A stretch of DNA of 64,000 nucleotides from an uncultured Flavobacteriaceae bacterium (GCA_913052585.1 CAJXEB010000005.1:1-64000), one strand, 5' to 3'. Positions 33,459 through 43,615 are shown, counted from the stretch's first letter. Notes: generated by a model from the letters alone, not told the origin. A program made the numbers and translations.

Positions 33459-34938
33459 AAAACTTGAAACTCAAACCGCTATAAACACCTATATAATAAG
33501 GTTTAAAGTTAACAGATGAATCTGTATAAGGGTTGAGTTGATACTTAAACATGGGTTCAATATTAAACATTAACTTTTTAGAAAAACTGTAATTAAAGCC
33601 TATTCCGACGTTAGTTGTGAAGCTGATAGATGACAAATTACTTGCCTCACCAAGGACTTCACTAAAATCACCTGCTTCAACTGATACTTCATTATTTCCT
33701 AATAATAAAGTGCTAAAACCTCCGATAACGTTGATTCCAAATTTTTTATTAATAATTGCATAATTTAATTCTACAGGCATTTCATAATAACTTATTTTTT
33801 GATTTAAATAAGTCTCTCCATTTGTAGATTTTGGTGCAATAGTTCCAAAAGGATTATCTGGGTTTTGATTTACCAAAGTTCCTTTATCAACTACAATAGT
33901 AACATTGTTTTTCTTAGCATATTCAATACTAATAGTAGAAGCTGCTATAGGTCCTGTCCCTAAATCTAATCCTGTAGTTGAGTAACTTAAATTTACATTA
34001 CTAACTCCAGAACGTACACTTAATCTTTTATTTAAATTGTAACTTACTTTTACGCCATAAGCTATATTTAAATCTCCATTTTTTGGGTTGTCTGAAAAAG
34101 ATGGATCCACAGAAGACCCTTCACTTAGGGTATTATAATATACAGGAGCTACGTTTGGTGTAATTTCCCAGCGATTATCCGGTGTATTATCTAATTTTGC
34201 TATTACTACTTCCTCTTCAGGATTTTCATTTAAAGCGTCGAAAATAGACTTTTTGTTTTCTTCCTTAACAACTCCTTTATTTTCAGTAATTGAAGGATTT
34301 TCAGAGTTATCTTTTACATTTTCATTTACTGCAACCGCTTCAACATTCTTATTAATTTTGGAACCTTTATTTATTAGTTGCTCATTGGTTTTATCTAACA
34401 AATTAGAATTTGAAATCCCTTCTTTCTCCTTAATAATTACTTCTGAATTTTTAATTAGGTCTTGTTGAACTGAATTTTCTGAAATGTTTGATTTTTTATT
34501 ATTAGAAGCTACTTTAGTTTCAAATGCAATAACCTCATGACTTTTATTAATTGAGTTTGAAGATTTTTTAACGAGTACCTCATCAGTACTTTTCAATTCA
34601 TTATTATCTTCAATTGAAACAGTTTCATCTTGGTTAACATCATGATTATCTACTATTATATTATTAACTTTTTCTGAGTTAATTTCAATGGGGTTTTCAT
34701 TAACTATAGGAGCGTTTGTTTTGTTTAAAGGAGTGTTTAACATAGAATTTCCTATGGTAAAAACTAGAGCTAATAAAGCAGCAATACCTCCTAGTTTAAA
34801 CCAAAGAGGAATTAATTTTCGATCATCTTTCTCCTTTAGTTTTACTTGTATTTTATTCCAAACATCTGGGGAGGGAGTCGCTTCAAAATTTTTGAAACGT
34901 TCCTTAAATAATTCGTCTATGTTTTTATTTTTCTTCAT
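33457..34938 (-). CDS. Sigma-factor partner with membrane helix and beta-barrel-like C-terminus
   Basis: A 493-residue protein of a layout common in Bacteroidota. Residues 1-45 (FKERFKNFEATPSPDVWNKI) form a cytoplasmic helical part, one membrane helix lies at about 46-66 (LGGIAALLALVFTIGN), then a long Asn/Glu/Lys-rich linker (about 70-240), and a C-terminal domain that looks like an outer-membrane beta barrel (PorT/OMP_b-brl type), ending SGLSFKF. It follows the ECF sigma factor by 30 bases and may serve as its anti-sigma factor. Such activity has not been shown for this layout. Confidence 0.75.
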   Translation of the reverse strand: MKKNKNIDELFKERFKNFEATPSPDVWNKIQVKLKEKDDRKLIPLWFKLGGIAALLALVFTIGNSMLNTPLNKTNAPIVNENPIEINSEKVNNIIVDNHDVNQDETVSIEDNNELKSTDEVLVKKSSNSINKSHEVIAFETKVASNNKKSNISENSVQQDLIKNSEVIIKEKEGISNSNLLDKTNEQLINKGSKINKNVEAVAVNENVKDNSENPSITENKGVVKEENKKSIFDALNENPEEEVVIAKLDNTPDNRWEITPNVAPVYYNTLSEGSSVDPSFSDNPKNGDLNIAYGVKVSYNLNKRLSVRSGVSNVNLSYSTTGLDLGTGPIAASTISIEYAKKNNVTIVVDKGTLVNQNPDNPFGTIAPKSTNGETYLNQKISYYEMPVELNYAIINKKFGINVIGGFSTLLLGNNEVSVEAGDFSEVLGEASNLSSISFTTNVGIGFNYSFSKKLMFNIEPMFKYQLNPYTDSSVNFKPYYIGVYSGLSFKF

Positions 34939-34968
34939 TAATCCCTTAATGGGTCTGTAGTTGTATAG

Positions 34969-35508
34969 TTATTTTAATTTATTAATTTTATAATAATCTT
35001 CAATTTTTGTTTTTAATATTCCTCTAGCTCTTGCTAGGTTAGATTTTGAGGTTCCTACAGAAATTCCAACTATATCCGAAATTTCTTTATGTGCATAATC
35101 ATCTAACACATACATGGTAAACACCAATCGATATCTATCTGGTAATTCCTGAACTATTTTTAACAAAAAGTCCAACGGAACTGTATTGTCTTCAATTTCA
35201 GTTACAGCTTCTTCTTCAAGCTGTTCTTCATTAGACAAATTAAATACTCGTTGTTTACGATATTTTTGAAGAACCGTATTAACAGTCACCCGTTTCATCC
35301 ACCCTTCAAAAGAACCTTTTCCTTTAAATTGCTCAATACGATTAAAAATTGTAATAAATGCATCTTGTAAATTATCCTCCGCTTCATGATAGTTTGGAGA
35401 ATATTTTAAACAAACAGAAAATAACATACCAGAAAACTTCTTGTACAGTTCTTCCTGACCTTTTAAATCCTGCTTCTTACAATTTAATATGAGCTCTTCT
35501 AATGTCAA
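34969..35508 (-). CDS. ECF-type RNA polymerase sigma factor
   Basis: A 179-residue sigma-70 family protein of group 4 (sigma-24-like). Region 2 at about 20-90 (YHEAEDNLQDAFITIFNRIE, GSFEGWMKRVTVNTVLQKYR), then an acidic linker (about 95-112), and region 4 at about 118-170 (YRLVFTMYVLDDYAHKEISD, GTSKSNLARARGIL). It directs polymerase to a specific set of promoters. The gene is immediately upstream of its putative membrane partner, and the signal it senses is unknown. Confidence 0.95.
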   Translation of the reverse strand: MTLEELILNCKKQDLKGQEELYKKFSGMLFSVCLKYSPNYHEAEDNLQDAFITIFNRIEQFKGKGSFEGWMKRVTVNTVLQKYRKQRVFNLSNEEQLEEEAVTEIEDNTVPLDFLLKIVQELPDRYRLVFTMYVLDDYAHKEISDIVGISVGTSKSNLARARGILKTKIEDYYKINKLK

Positions 35509-35641
35509 ACGTAGTCTCTTAGATTATTATTAAATTGTTGATTTAACTTATGAAAAAATAAATAAGCAACCATAATAATAAAGATTTCTACGATGGGTAG
35601 ATGCCTAATACACAAATAGGTTGCGTAGGGAGAATAAACTA

Positions 35642-36646
35642 TTATTTAATTTCTTTAATAGCGTCTTTTATTTTTTGTTCTAGTTCATCCATTAATTCTG
35701 GATTATCTAACAGTAACGTTTTTACTCCTTCTCTTCCTTGTCCTAACTTAGTATCATCATAACTAAACCAAGATCCGCTTTTTTTAATGATTTCAAAATC
35801 TACTCCAAGGTCGATTACTTCTCCTACTTTTGAAATACCTTTACCATAAACGATATCAAATTCAACCATTTTAAATGGTGGAGCAACTTTATTTTTAACA
35901 ATTTTTACTCTTGTTTTATTTCCTAAAACTTCACCATTCGTGTTTTTAATTTGAGTAGATCTACGAATGTCTACTCTAACAGATGCATAAAACTTTAAAG
36001 CATTACCACCTGTAGTAGTTTCAGGATTTCCAAACATCACCCCGATTTTTTCACGTAATTGATTGATAAATATTACAGTACATTTTGTTTTACTTATCGA
36101 TCCTGTAAGTTTACGTAAAGCCTGAGACATTAAACGAGCATGAAGTCCCATTTTAGAATCTCCCATTTCACCTTCAATTTCACTTTTTGGTGTTAATGCT
36201 GCAACAGAATCTATTACAATAATATCAATAGCACCACTACGAATAAGGTTGTCTGTTATTTCTAGTGCTTGCTCTCCATTGTCTGGTTGAGAAATAATTA
36301 AATTTTCAATATCAACGCCTAAATTTTCCGCATAATACCTATCAAAAGCATGTTCAGCATCTATAAAAGCAGCTATTCCTCCATTTTTTTGTGCTTCGGC
36401 TATTGCGTGTAATGTTAGCGTTGTTTTACCTGAAGATTCTGGGCCATAAATTTCTACAACTCGACCTCTAGGATATCCTCCAACTCCTAGGGCTACATCC
36501 ATTCCTAAAGATCCTGTTGAAATTACTTCCATTTCTTCAATAGATGCATCACCCATTTTCATTACGGTACCCTTACCATATGTTTTATCTAATTTATCTA
36601 AAGTTAGCTTTAACGCCTTTAATTTCGCTTCTTTTTCGTTGCTCAT
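35642..36646 (-). CDS. recA: RecA recombinase
   Basis: Strand-exchange protein for homologous recombination and SOS signalling. The 334-residue protein has Walker [10 protein letters not shown] (68-76), [14 protein letters not shown], the L1 region [40 protein letters not shown] (Walker B and L2), and a short acidic C-terminal tail ([12 protein letters not shown]). It stands alone, with no recX next to it. No SOS-type palindrome was found upstream. Highly conserved and complete. Confidence 0.98.
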   Translation of the reverse strand: MSNEKEAKLKALKLTLDKLDKTYGKGTVMKMGDASIEEMEVISTGSLGMDVALGVGGYPRGRVVEIYGPESSGKTTLTLHAIAEAQKNGGIAAFIDAEHAFDRYYAENLGVDIENLIISQPDNGEQALEITDNLIRSGAIDIIVIDSVAALTPKSEIEGEMGDSKMGLHARLMSQALRKLTGSISKTKCTVIFINQLREKIGVMFGNPETTTGGNALKFYASVRVDIRRSTQIKNTNGEVLGNKTRVKIVKNKVAPPFKMVEFDIVYGKGISKVGEVIDLGVDFEIIKKSGSWFSYDDTKLGQGREGVKTLLLDNPELMDELEQKIKDAIKEIK

Positions 36647-36849
36647 TGTTCCGTCTTTTTTATTGAAAATGTTAGTAGGCTAAGGTACTATTTCTTTATT
36701 AGCACTACAAAAGGAAAATAAGAAAAACTAAAATACTTTCAGTTGGTTTGTTTAGAATTAATATCTTTACTCCTTATATAAAATTCATAACAGGTTTTAT
36801 TAAGTTTAATCCACGTCTCTTTATTTTTAAAGAGCTTTATATATAATTT

Positions 36850-38061
36850 ATGGGCTGTACAAGCTGTAGTTCTGGAGTTGATGGACAACCAAAAGGATGT
36901 AAGAACAATGGTACTTGCGGATCTGATGGTTGTAATAAATTAACAGTTTTCGATTGGTTATCAAATATGGCACTTCCAGGTGACCAAAAACCATTTACTG
37001 GAGTAGAAATTCGTTTTAAAAACGGAAGAAAACATTTTTACAAAAATTCTGAAAATTTATCTCTTTCCATAGGAGACGTAGTAGCTACCGAAGCAATGTC
37101 TGGTCATGATATTGGAATTGTTACTCTTACTGGAGAATTGGTGAAAGTACAAATGAAAAAGAAGAATCAAACTGAAAAAGTTACAGAACTTCCTAAAATA
37201 TATAGAAAAGCTACTCAGAAAGATATTGATATATGGCAAACAGTAAGAGCTAAAGAACCCGAAATACAGAAACGATCTCGCGAAATTGCAATTCATTTAG
37301 GCTTAAAAATGAAAATTTCTGATATAGAGTATCAAGGTGATGGATCAAAAACAACTTTTTATTATACCGCAGAAGAGCGAGTCGATTTTAGACAATTAAT
37401 TAGGGATTTTGCAAGTGCATTTAGCACTCGTGTAGAAATGAAACAAGTTGGCTTTAGGCAAGAAGCAGCAAGACTTGGAGGTATAGGCTCTTGTGGTCGT
37501 GAATTATGTTGTTCTACTTGGTTAACAGATTTTAGATCGGTTAAAACTTCGGCAGCACGTTACCAACAACTTTCATTAAATCCACAAAAATTAGCTGGAC
37601 AATGTGGTAAATTAAAATGCTGTCTTAATTATGAATTAGACACTTACTTAGATGCTTTAAAAGACATTCCAAAAAATGACATTAAATTAATTACCGAAAA
37701 AGGAACTGCTGTTTGCCAAAAAACCGACATATTTAAAAGAATACTTTGGTATGGTTATGAGAAACAGGGAATGAACTGGCATAAAATTAGTGTTGATAAA
37801 GCAAACGAAATTATTGCATTAAATAAAAAAGGAGAAAAAGTTTCTAGCTTAGAAGATTTTGAAGAAGAAGAGAGTGTTTCTGAAAGTAAAATTTTTGAAA
37901 ATGTTGTTGGTCAAGATAGTTTAACTCGTTTTGACAAACCAAAACAAAAAAACAACCGAAGAAAAAACAATCAAAACAAAAGCAAAAGTCAAAATCAAAA
38001 CCGCAATAAGCCCAGTAATAAAAACCCTAATCAAAATCGAAAACCAAAAAAGAATGCCTAA
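36850..38061 (+). CDS. ricT: RicT/PSP1 domain Fe-S protein
   Basis: A 403-residue protein of the PSP1 (YaaT/RicT) family, which in Bacillus forms a complex with Fe-S clusters affecting RNA processing. The N-terminus is Cys-rich (MGCTSCSSG, CKNNGTCGSDGC, about residues 1-29). The PSP1 core contains GSCGRELCCSTWL and GQCGKLKCCLNYE, giving conserved Cys pairs. A basic Asn/Lys/Gln-rich tail (about 355-403) is low complexity. Its last 8 bases overlap gldH, and PBP1A follows, a gene order common in Flavobacteria. Confidence 0.94.
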   Translation: MGCTSCSSGVDGQPKGCKNNGTCGSDGCNKLTVFDWLSNMALPGDQKPFTGVEIRFKNGRKHFYKNSENLSLSIGDVVATEAMSGHDIGIVTLTGELVKVQMKKKNQTEKVTELPKIYRKATQKDIDIWQTVRAKEPEIQKRSREIAIHLGLKMKISDIEYQGDGSKTTFYYTAEERVDFRQLIRDFASAFSTRVEMKQVGFRQEAARLGGIGSCGRELCCSTWLTDFRSVKTSAARYQQLSLNPQKLAGQCGKLKCCLNYELDTYLDALKDIPKNDIKLITEKGTAVCQKTDIFKRILWYGYEKQGMNWHKISVDKANEIIALNKKGEKVSSLEDFEEEESVSESKIFENVVGQDSLTRFDKPKQKNNRRKNNQNKSKSQNQNRNKPSNKNPNQNRKPKKNA

Positions 38062-38539
38062 ATTTTTTGCCCTTTCTTTTGTACTATTTTTAATAATCTC
38101 TTGCGAATCTAATTCTCCTTTTAGCACAAACAAATCGTTGCCTGGATTTTGGAATAAAGACGAGGTTATTGATTTTGATTTACCACAGTTAGACAGTTTA
38201 AAAACCTATAATTTATTTGTGAATCTTCGTAACACAAACGACTATAAATACAATAATGTTTTTTTAATTATAGTAATGAATTTTCCACACGGAAAAATAG
38301 TAACCGACACTTTAGAATATAAAATGGCTAATCCAGACGGCACTTGGTTAGGAAACGGTATTAGCAGTGTTAAAGACAATAAACTTTGGTATAAAGAGTC
38401 TGTATCTTTTAAAGAAAAAGGAATTTATACAGTGAGTGTTAAGCATGCAGTGCGCAATAACGGTACTATAGAAGGCGTTACAAATCTTAAAGGAATCACT
38501 GATATAGGTTTTAGTGTCGAGGAAATCACACAAGAGTAA
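38054..38539 (+). CDS. gldH: Gliding motility lipoprotein GldH
   Basis: A 161-residue lipoprotein required for gliding in Flavobacterium, where the GldHIJ set stabilises the T9SS and gliding machinery. A lipobox FLIISC puts the lipidated Cys at residue 17; the rest is a beta domain (PGFWNKDEVIDFDLPQLDSL, GLTDIGFSVE-like end). I start at ATG 38054, not at the longer frame from 37931, because the latter overlaps ricT and lacks a signal sequence. It overlaps ricT by 8 bases and precedes PBP1A by 3. Confidence 0.93.
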   Translation: MPKFFALSFVLFLIISCESNSPFSTNKSLPGFWNKDEVIDFDLPQLDSLKTYNLFVNLRNTNDYKYNNVFLIIVMNFPHGKIVTDTLEYKMANPDGTWLGNGISSVKDNKLWYKESVSFKEKGIYTVSVKHAVRNNGTIEGVTNLKGITDIGFSVEEITQE

Positions 38540-38542
38540 TTT

Positions 38543-40852
38543 ATGGCTAAGCGTAAAACAACAACAAAGAAAGCTCAAGCGAATAATTTAAAACGTCATA
38601 TTAAAACGTTTTGGAAAATACTTGCTATAGGAGTTTTTCTTATTTTTTTTATATTCTTATTAGCATCTTGGGGAGTATTTGGAAAACTTCCAGATGAAAC
38701 AAGTCTAGAAAATCCTGAAAAAAATCTAGCCACAGAAATCATTGGATCTGATGGGGTAACATTAGGTAAATTTTACAAAGAAAATCGTACGCCTGTCCAA
38801 TTCGAAGAGTTGCCAAAACATTTAATCGACGCCTTAATTTCTACTGAAGATGTTCGGTTTTATGACCACTCTGGAATTGACGCTAGAGGGACGCTGAGGG
38901 CTTTCGCCTTTTTAGGAACTAAAGGAGGAGCCAGTACCATCACTCAACAATTAGCGAAATTGTTTTTTACTGAAAATGTTTCAAAAAATAAATTGAGTCG
39001 TGGAACTCAAAAAATAAAAGAATGGATTATCGCTACTCGTTTAGAGCGTAGATACACCAAAGAAGAAATTATAACCATGTATTTTAATGAGTATGGTTTT
39101 TTAAACCAAGCCATTGGAATAGAATCTGCTGCTCATATTTATTTTGATAAAGCACCCACAGAATTAACAATTACAGAATCTGCGATTCTAGTAGGAATGT
39201 TTAAAAACTCTTCGCTTTACAATCCTGTTCGTAATCCTGTTGGAGTAAGAAATAGAAGGAATGTAGTGCTGAGCCAGATGGCGAAGTATGATTTTATTTC
39301 TGAAGAAATGAAAGATTCTATTCAGGCAACAGCATTAGAAATTGTTTTTACCCCACAAGGGCATGACGAAGGAATCGCTACTTATTTTAGAGAATACGCT
39401 CGAAAATTTATGCACGATTGGATTAAAGAAAACCCAAAAACTGATGGATCTGAATATAATATTTATAGTGATGGTTTAAAAATCTATACGACTATAGATT
39501 CCAAAATGCAAGAATATGCTGAAGCCGCTGTAGATAGTCATATGCAAAATCTACAATTAGAATTTGACAAACAAAACAAAAATAATAAGCTAGCACCTTT
39601 TAGAGACGTAACTAAAGATGAGGTAGATCATATTTTAAATTCTGCTATAAAAAGAAGTGATCGATGGAGGGAAATGAAAAAACAAGGAAAAACAGAGGAA
39701 GATATAATAAAAAGTTTTTCGGTAAAAACTAATATGCGTGTTTTCGCATGGAGTGGTGATATCGACACTTTAATGACTCCTTTGGATTCTATAAGATATC
39801 ACAAATCAATACTTCAAGCATCATTAATGTCTATGACACCACAAACTGGCGAAGTAAAAGCCTGGGTTGGTGGTGTTAATTACAAGTATTTTAAATATGA
39901 TATGGTTAAAAAAGGGAAGCGTCAAATAGGCTCTACCTTTAAACCTTTTGTATACGCTACCGTGATAGATCAAATGCATATGTCACCTTGTGATACGTTA
40001 CCAAATACGTTACATACTATTGAAGTTGGTAAATATGGCTTAATTAAGCCATGGACTCCAAAAAATTCAGGTGATAAGTATGGAGGTTTTGTTTCTTTAA
40101 AACAAGCATTAGCTCAATCTATTAATACGGTTACTGCTAGATTGATTGATCGAGTTGGTCCAAAGCCTGTTTTAGATTTAGTAAGTAAAATGGGAGTTGA
40201 CACAGAAAATATTTTAGCATCTCCAGCAATCGCACTAGGTACTCCAGATGTTTCATTATATGAAATGGTTGGTGCCTATAGTTCATTTGCTAATCAAGGT
40301 GTTTATATTAAGCCATCATTAATTACAAGAATTGAAGATAAAAACGGCACCATTTTATATCAAAACATTCCAGAAACTAAGGATGTTTTAAGTGAAGAAG
40401 CTGCTTATGTTACCATTAGTTTAATGGAAGGAGTTACTCAATCTGGTTCTGGACAACGATTAAGATCAAAATGGGCTATCAATACTCCTGTTTATAAAAA
40501 AATTATTACTGGTTATCCTTGGGAATTTAAAAACCCAATTGCTGGAAAAACAGGTACCACCCAAAACCAAAGTGATGGTTGGTTTATGGGAGTAGTTCCT
40601 AATCTTGTAACTGGTGTTTGGGTTGGAGGTGAAGACCGATCAACACACTTTTCTTCTATAGCATATGGTCAAGGTGCATCTATGGCATTACCTATTTGGG
40701 CTAATTATATGAGGGATTGCTATAACAATGAAGGTCTTGGCATCTCTAAAGAAGACTTTATAATTCCAGAAGATCTTTCTATTGAAACCGATTGTGATAA
40801 GTGGAAAGAAAACCAGCAAGATACTGGTAATGAAATCCCAGACGAATTTTAA
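38543..40852 (+). CDS. Class A penicillin-binding protein (PBP1A)
   Basis: Bifunctional peptidoglycan glycosyltransferase and transpeptidase. The 769-residue protein has a short cytoplasmic tail, a helix at about 23-44, a GT51 domain at about 60-240 (STEDVRFYDHSGID, TITQQLAKLFF), and a penicillin-binding domain with the active-site STFK (in GSTFKPFVYA), SIN (QSINTVTARL) and KTGTT (AGKTGTTQNQSDGWF) motifs. The DNA begins at ATG 38543, 3 bases after gldH. It probably belongs to the ricT-gldH operon. Complete, with a short acidic tail. Confidence 0.96.
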   Translation: MAKRKTTTKKAQANNLKRHIKTFWKILAIGVFLIFFIFLLASWGVFGKLPDETSLENPEKNLATEIIGSDGVTLGKFYKENRTPVQFEELPKHLIDALISTEDVRFYDHSGIDARGTLRAFAFLGTKGGASTITQQLAKLFFTENVSKNKLSRGTQKIKEWIIATRLERRYTKEEIITMYFNEYGFLNQAIGIESAAHIYFDKAPTELTITESAILVGMFKNSSLYNPVRNPVGVRNRRNVVLSQMAKYDFISEEMKDSIQATALEIVFTPQGHDEGIATYFREYARKFMHDWIKENPKTDGSEYNIYSDGLKIYTTIDSKMQEYAEAAVDSHMQNLQLEFDKQNKNNKLAPFRDVTKDEVDHILNSAIKRSDRWREMKKQGKTEEDIIKSFSVKTNMRVFAWSGDIDTLMTPLDSIRYHKSILQASLMSMTPQTGEVKAWVGGVNYKYFKYDMVKKGKRQIGSTFKPFVYATVIDQMHMSPCDTLPNTLHTIEVGKYGLIKPWTPKNSGDKYGGFVSLKQALAQSINTVTARLIDRVGPKPVLDLVSKMGVDTENILASPAIALGTPDVSLYEMVGAYSSFANQGVYIKPSLITRIEDKNGTILYQNIPETKDVLSEEAAYVTISLMEGVTQSGSGQRLRSKWAINTPVYKKIITGYPWEFKNPIAGKTGTTQNQSDGWFMGVVPNLVTGVWVGGEDRSTHFSSIAYGQGASMALPIWANYMRDCYNNEGLGISKEDFIIPEDLSIETDCDKWKENQQDTGNEIPDEF

Positions 40853-40922
40853 AATAACATTCTACTTCCTTCAGAAGTAATTCTGCTTCCTTTTCAGTAT
40901 TTTTATAGAAAATATTCTTTCT

Positions 40923-41624
40923 ATGATCAATAAGACCGTTTCTAATGTTAAAGAAGCTTGCCAAGGAATAAAAGACAGTATGACTTTTATGTTGGGGGGA
41001 TTCGGATTAAGTGGAATTCCTGAAAATTCAATTGCAGAATTAGTTCGTTTAAATGTAAAAGATGTAACCTGCATTTCGAATAATGCTGGAGTTGATAATT
41101 TTGGTTTAGGTCTATTACTTCAAAAAAGACAAATTCGAAAAATGATTTCTTCCTATGTAGGCGAAAATGCAGAATTTGAACGCCAAATGTTAAGTGGAGA
41201 ATTAGATGTGGAATTGATCCCACAAGGAACCCTCGCTCAACGTTGCCAAGCAGCACAAAGTGGAATTCCGGCTTTTTATACTCCTGCTGGTTATGGAACT
41301 GAAGTTGCTGAAGGTAAAGAATCTCGTGAGTTCAACGGAAAAATGCACCTTTTAGAAAAAGCTTTTAACGCAGATTTTGCTTTTGTAAAAGCCTGGAAAG
41401 GTGATGCTGCTGGTAATTTAGTTTTTAAAGGCAGTGCTCGTAACTTTAATCCTAATATGTGTGGAGCTGCAAAAATTACCGTTGCTGAGGTGGAAGAACT
41501 AGTTCCAGTAGGAACCTTAGATCCTAATCATATTCACATTCCTGGAATATTTGTACAACGAATTTTCCAAGGGGAGAAATATGAAAAACGCATAGAACAA
41601 TTAACCGTAAGAAAGCGAAACTAA
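40923..41624 (+). CDS. scoA: 3-oxoacid CoA-transferase, subunit A
   Basis: Alpha subunit of succinyl-CoA:3-ketoacid (acetoacetate) CoA-transferase, which interconverts acetoacetate and acetoacetyl-CoA. The 233-residue protein has the N-terminal Gly-rich [11 protein letters not shown] (about 21-31), the typical [17 protein letters not shown] and an [20 protein letters not shown] stretch. The stop codon overlaps the start of subunit B (TAATG). Length is normal. A family A subunit such as AtoD is possible, but no other ato genes are near. Confidence 0.95.
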   Translation: MINKTVSNVKEACQGIKDSMTFMLGGFGLSGIPENSIAELVRLNVKDVTCISNNAGVDNFGLGLLLQKRQIRKMISSYVGENAEFERQMLSGELDVELIPQGTLAQRCQAAQSGIPAFYTPAGYGTEVAEGKESREFNGKMHLLEKAFNADFAFVKAWKGDAAGNLVFKGSARNFNPNMCGAAKITVAEVEELVPVGTLDPNHIHIPGIFVQRIFQGEKYEKRIEQLTVRKRN

Positions 41625-42280
41625 TGGCACTAAGTAAAGAACAAATAGCACAAAGAATTGCTAAGGAAGTAAAGGATGGTTTCTATGTAAACCTAGGAAT
41701 AGGGATCCCAACATTGGTTGCCAATTTTGTACAAAATGATATTGAAGTTGATTTTCAAAGTGAAAATGGAGTATTAGGTATGGGTCCGTTCCCTTTTGAA
41801 GGAGAAGAAGATCCAGATTTAATTAATGCTGGTAAACAAACTATTACCACGTTACCGGGTGCTTCTTTTTTTGATTCTGCCTTGAGTTTTTCTATGATTA
41901 GAGGACAACATGTAGATTTAACAATTTTAGGTGCTATGGAAGTTTCACAAAATGGAGACATTGCCAATTGGAAAATTCCTGGGAAAATGGTTAAAGGAAT
42001 GGGTGGCGCTATGGATTTAGTTGCCTCTGCTGAAAACATTATCGTTGCAATGATGCATACCAATCGAGCAGGAGAATCTAAACTACTTAAAAAATGCTCC
42101 TTACCATTAACTGGAGTTAATTGTGTAAAGAAAATTGTAAGTAATCTTGCCGTTTTAGAAGTTGTAGATAATTCATTTAAGCTTTTAGAAAGAGCCCCAG
42201 GAGTAAGTGTTGAAGAAATTAAAAACGCTACTGAAGGAAATCTTATTATTGAAGGCGACATTCCAGAAATGAAGTTTTAA
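41624..42280 (+). CDS. scoB: 3-oxoacid CoA-transferase, subunit B
   Basis: Beta subunit carrying the catalytic Glu that forms the enzyme-CoA thioester: SENG at residues 46-49, so Glu47. Other family blocks are YVNLGIGIPTLVANF and NWKIPGKMVKGMGGAMDLVA. The 218-residue protein overlaps subunit A by one base, so the two are translated together. It is followed after 10 bases by the DUF1028 gene, which probably shares the transcript. Confidence 0.95.
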   Translation: MALSKEQIAQRIAKEVKDGFYVNLGIGIPTLVANFVQNDIEVDFQSENGVLGMGPFPFEGEEDPDLINAGKQTITTLPGASFFDSALSFSMIRGQHVDLTILGAMEVSQNGDIANWKIPGKMVKGMGGAMDLVASAENIIVAMMHTNRAGESKLLKKCSLPLTGVNCVKKIVSNLAVLEVVDNSFKLLERAPGVSVEEIKNATEGNLIIEGDIPEMKF

Positions 42281-42290
42281 AAAAAATATT

Positions 42291-43292
42291 ATGAAAAAAA
42301 TCACCTTAACTTTCCTCTTAATATTTACTGCAATCATAAGCGTAAATAGTCAAGATACCTTTTCAATAGTTGCCATGGATCCAATTACGGGAGAAGTTGG
42401 GAGTGCTGGTGCTTCTTGTGTAGATTTAGACGCTGCCAATTTACCAACAGATGATTTTTTAGGAGAATTATTTCCTGGGATTGGTGCGATCAACGCACAA
42501 GCATGGTACGTGCCTGCAAATCAAGCCAACGCAAGAGCAAGAATGAATGAAGGAGATACTCCGAGTGAAATAATTGAATGGTTAATTAACAATGACATTA
42601 GTAATCAACCTCAACTAAGACAATATGGAATTGTTGCAAAAGTTGGAGAAAATATAGAAACTGCTGCTCATACTGGATCTTCCACTGATGACTATAAAAA
42701 CCATATAACAGGTCCAAATTATTCTATTCAAGGAAATATTTTATTAGGGCAAGAAGTATTAGATGGTATGGAAGCAGGTTTTTTAAATGCTGAAGGAGAT
42801 CTCGCTTGTAAATTAATGGGAGCATTACAAGGTGCTAATATGGTTGGTGCTGATATGCGTTGCACTAATAACGGAACCTCTTCTCTGTTTGCCTTTGTAA
42901 AAGTCGCACAACCTTCAGATACATTTGGAGACCCTTCTTTTTTATTATCTGTAAGGACTGGAAGCAATGATCAAATAGAGCCAATTACAGAACTACAGAG
43001 CTTATTTGATACAGATCGTGATTGCGAATCCCTTGGTTTAAATCAAGTAGATAATGATTTACCATTTTCTATTTATCCTAATCCATCAAAAAACGTTGTT
43101 ACTTTAAAGGTATTAAATGAGGATAATGAAACATATAATGTACATATTATCTCTATAACAGGTGCTGTTGTTTATAAATCAGATTTTATATCAAACACAG
43201 CTATTAATGTTTCGGAATTAGCTAAAGGTATTTATTTTATTACCATTACAAACAATAACTCTTCCTATACATCCAAGTGGATTAAAAACTAA
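42291..43292 (+). CDS. DUF1028 protein with T9SS sorting domain
   Basis: A 333-residue secreted protein. Signal peptide at about 1-20 (ISVNSQ). A DUF1028 domain at about 22-240 begins FSIVAMDPITGEVGSAGASC, as in this Ntn-hydrolase-like family whose substrate is unknown. The last about 80 residues are a T9SS type A sorting domain (FSIYPNPSKNVVTLKVL, GIYFITITNNN, KWIKN). It should be exported across the outer membrane. It follows the CoA-transferase genes closely, but no functional link is evident. Confidence 0.9.
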   Translation: MKKITLTFLLIFTAIISVNSQDTFSIVAMDPITGEVGSAGASCVDLDAANLPTDDFLGELFPGIGAINAQAWYVPANQANARARMNEGDTPSEIIEWLINNDISNQPQLRQYGIVAKVGENIETAAHTGSSTDDYKNHITGPNYSIQGNILLGQEVLDGMEAGFLNAEGDLACKLMGALQGANMVGADMRCTNNGTSSLFAFVKVAQPSDTFGDPSFLLSVRTGSNDQIEPITELQSLFDTDRDCESLGLNQVDNDLPFSIYPNPSKNVVTLKVLNEDNETYNVHIISITGAVVYKSDFISNTAINVSELAKGIYFITITNNNSSYTSKWIKN

Positions 43293-43432
43293 TATTTTTT
43301 TATGTTTTTAAAGCAGATAACTAGATAAATGTTAAATTAATGTGTATTTCGTCGTTTTTATATGTATTTTATCTTGTTTATTAGATATTAATCTCATATT
43401 AGCAGTCCCAAAAATAATGAACTTAACCTATT

Positions 43433-43613
43433 ATGAAAAAAATATACCTAGCAACAAAAGAAACATTTTACCTACTTAAAAATGTTTTCTATGTCGCTAA
43501 AAAAGTTTTTTTAATTATGTGATAATTGATTGATTGTTTTTACAACCCCAAATCTGCAACGAAACAGATAAAAGGTAAACCCGTTCTTTGTGAGGTTAGA
43601 ACGGGTTTTTTTT
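43433..43613 (+). ncRNA. Candidate small structured RNA or tiny-peptide transcript
   Basis: The 324-base gap after the DUF1028 gene holds a cluster of inverted repeats: AAACATTTT / AAAATGTTT (43461-43469, 43479-43487), ATCTG / CAGAT (43552-43556, 43565-43569) and the strong terminator at 43578-43613. A 29-codon frame (ATG 43433 to TGA 43520-43522), starting MKKIYLATKETF and ending VFLIM, runs through the first hairpin. The distance from the upstream stop (285 bases) suggests an independent small transcript, not a simple trailer. I found no known RNA family match. Confidence 0.35.
43578..43613 (+). terminator. Strong rho-independent terminator
   Basis: AACCCGTTCT / AGAACGGGTT (43578-43587 and 43598-43607), a 10-base loop, then a T run. 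It is very G/C-rich for this genome. Confidence 0.85.
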
Positions 43614-43615
43614 GT

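Noticed and set aside
37931-38053. Longer N-terminal extension of GldH overlapping ricT
   Set aside because: It lies inside ricT in another frame and hides the lipoprotein signal, which starts cleanly at ATG 38054.
41755-42261. 168-codon frame on the minus strand opposite scoB
   Set aside because: It is a shadow of the CoA-transferase gene, and the plus-strand protein is a clear family member.
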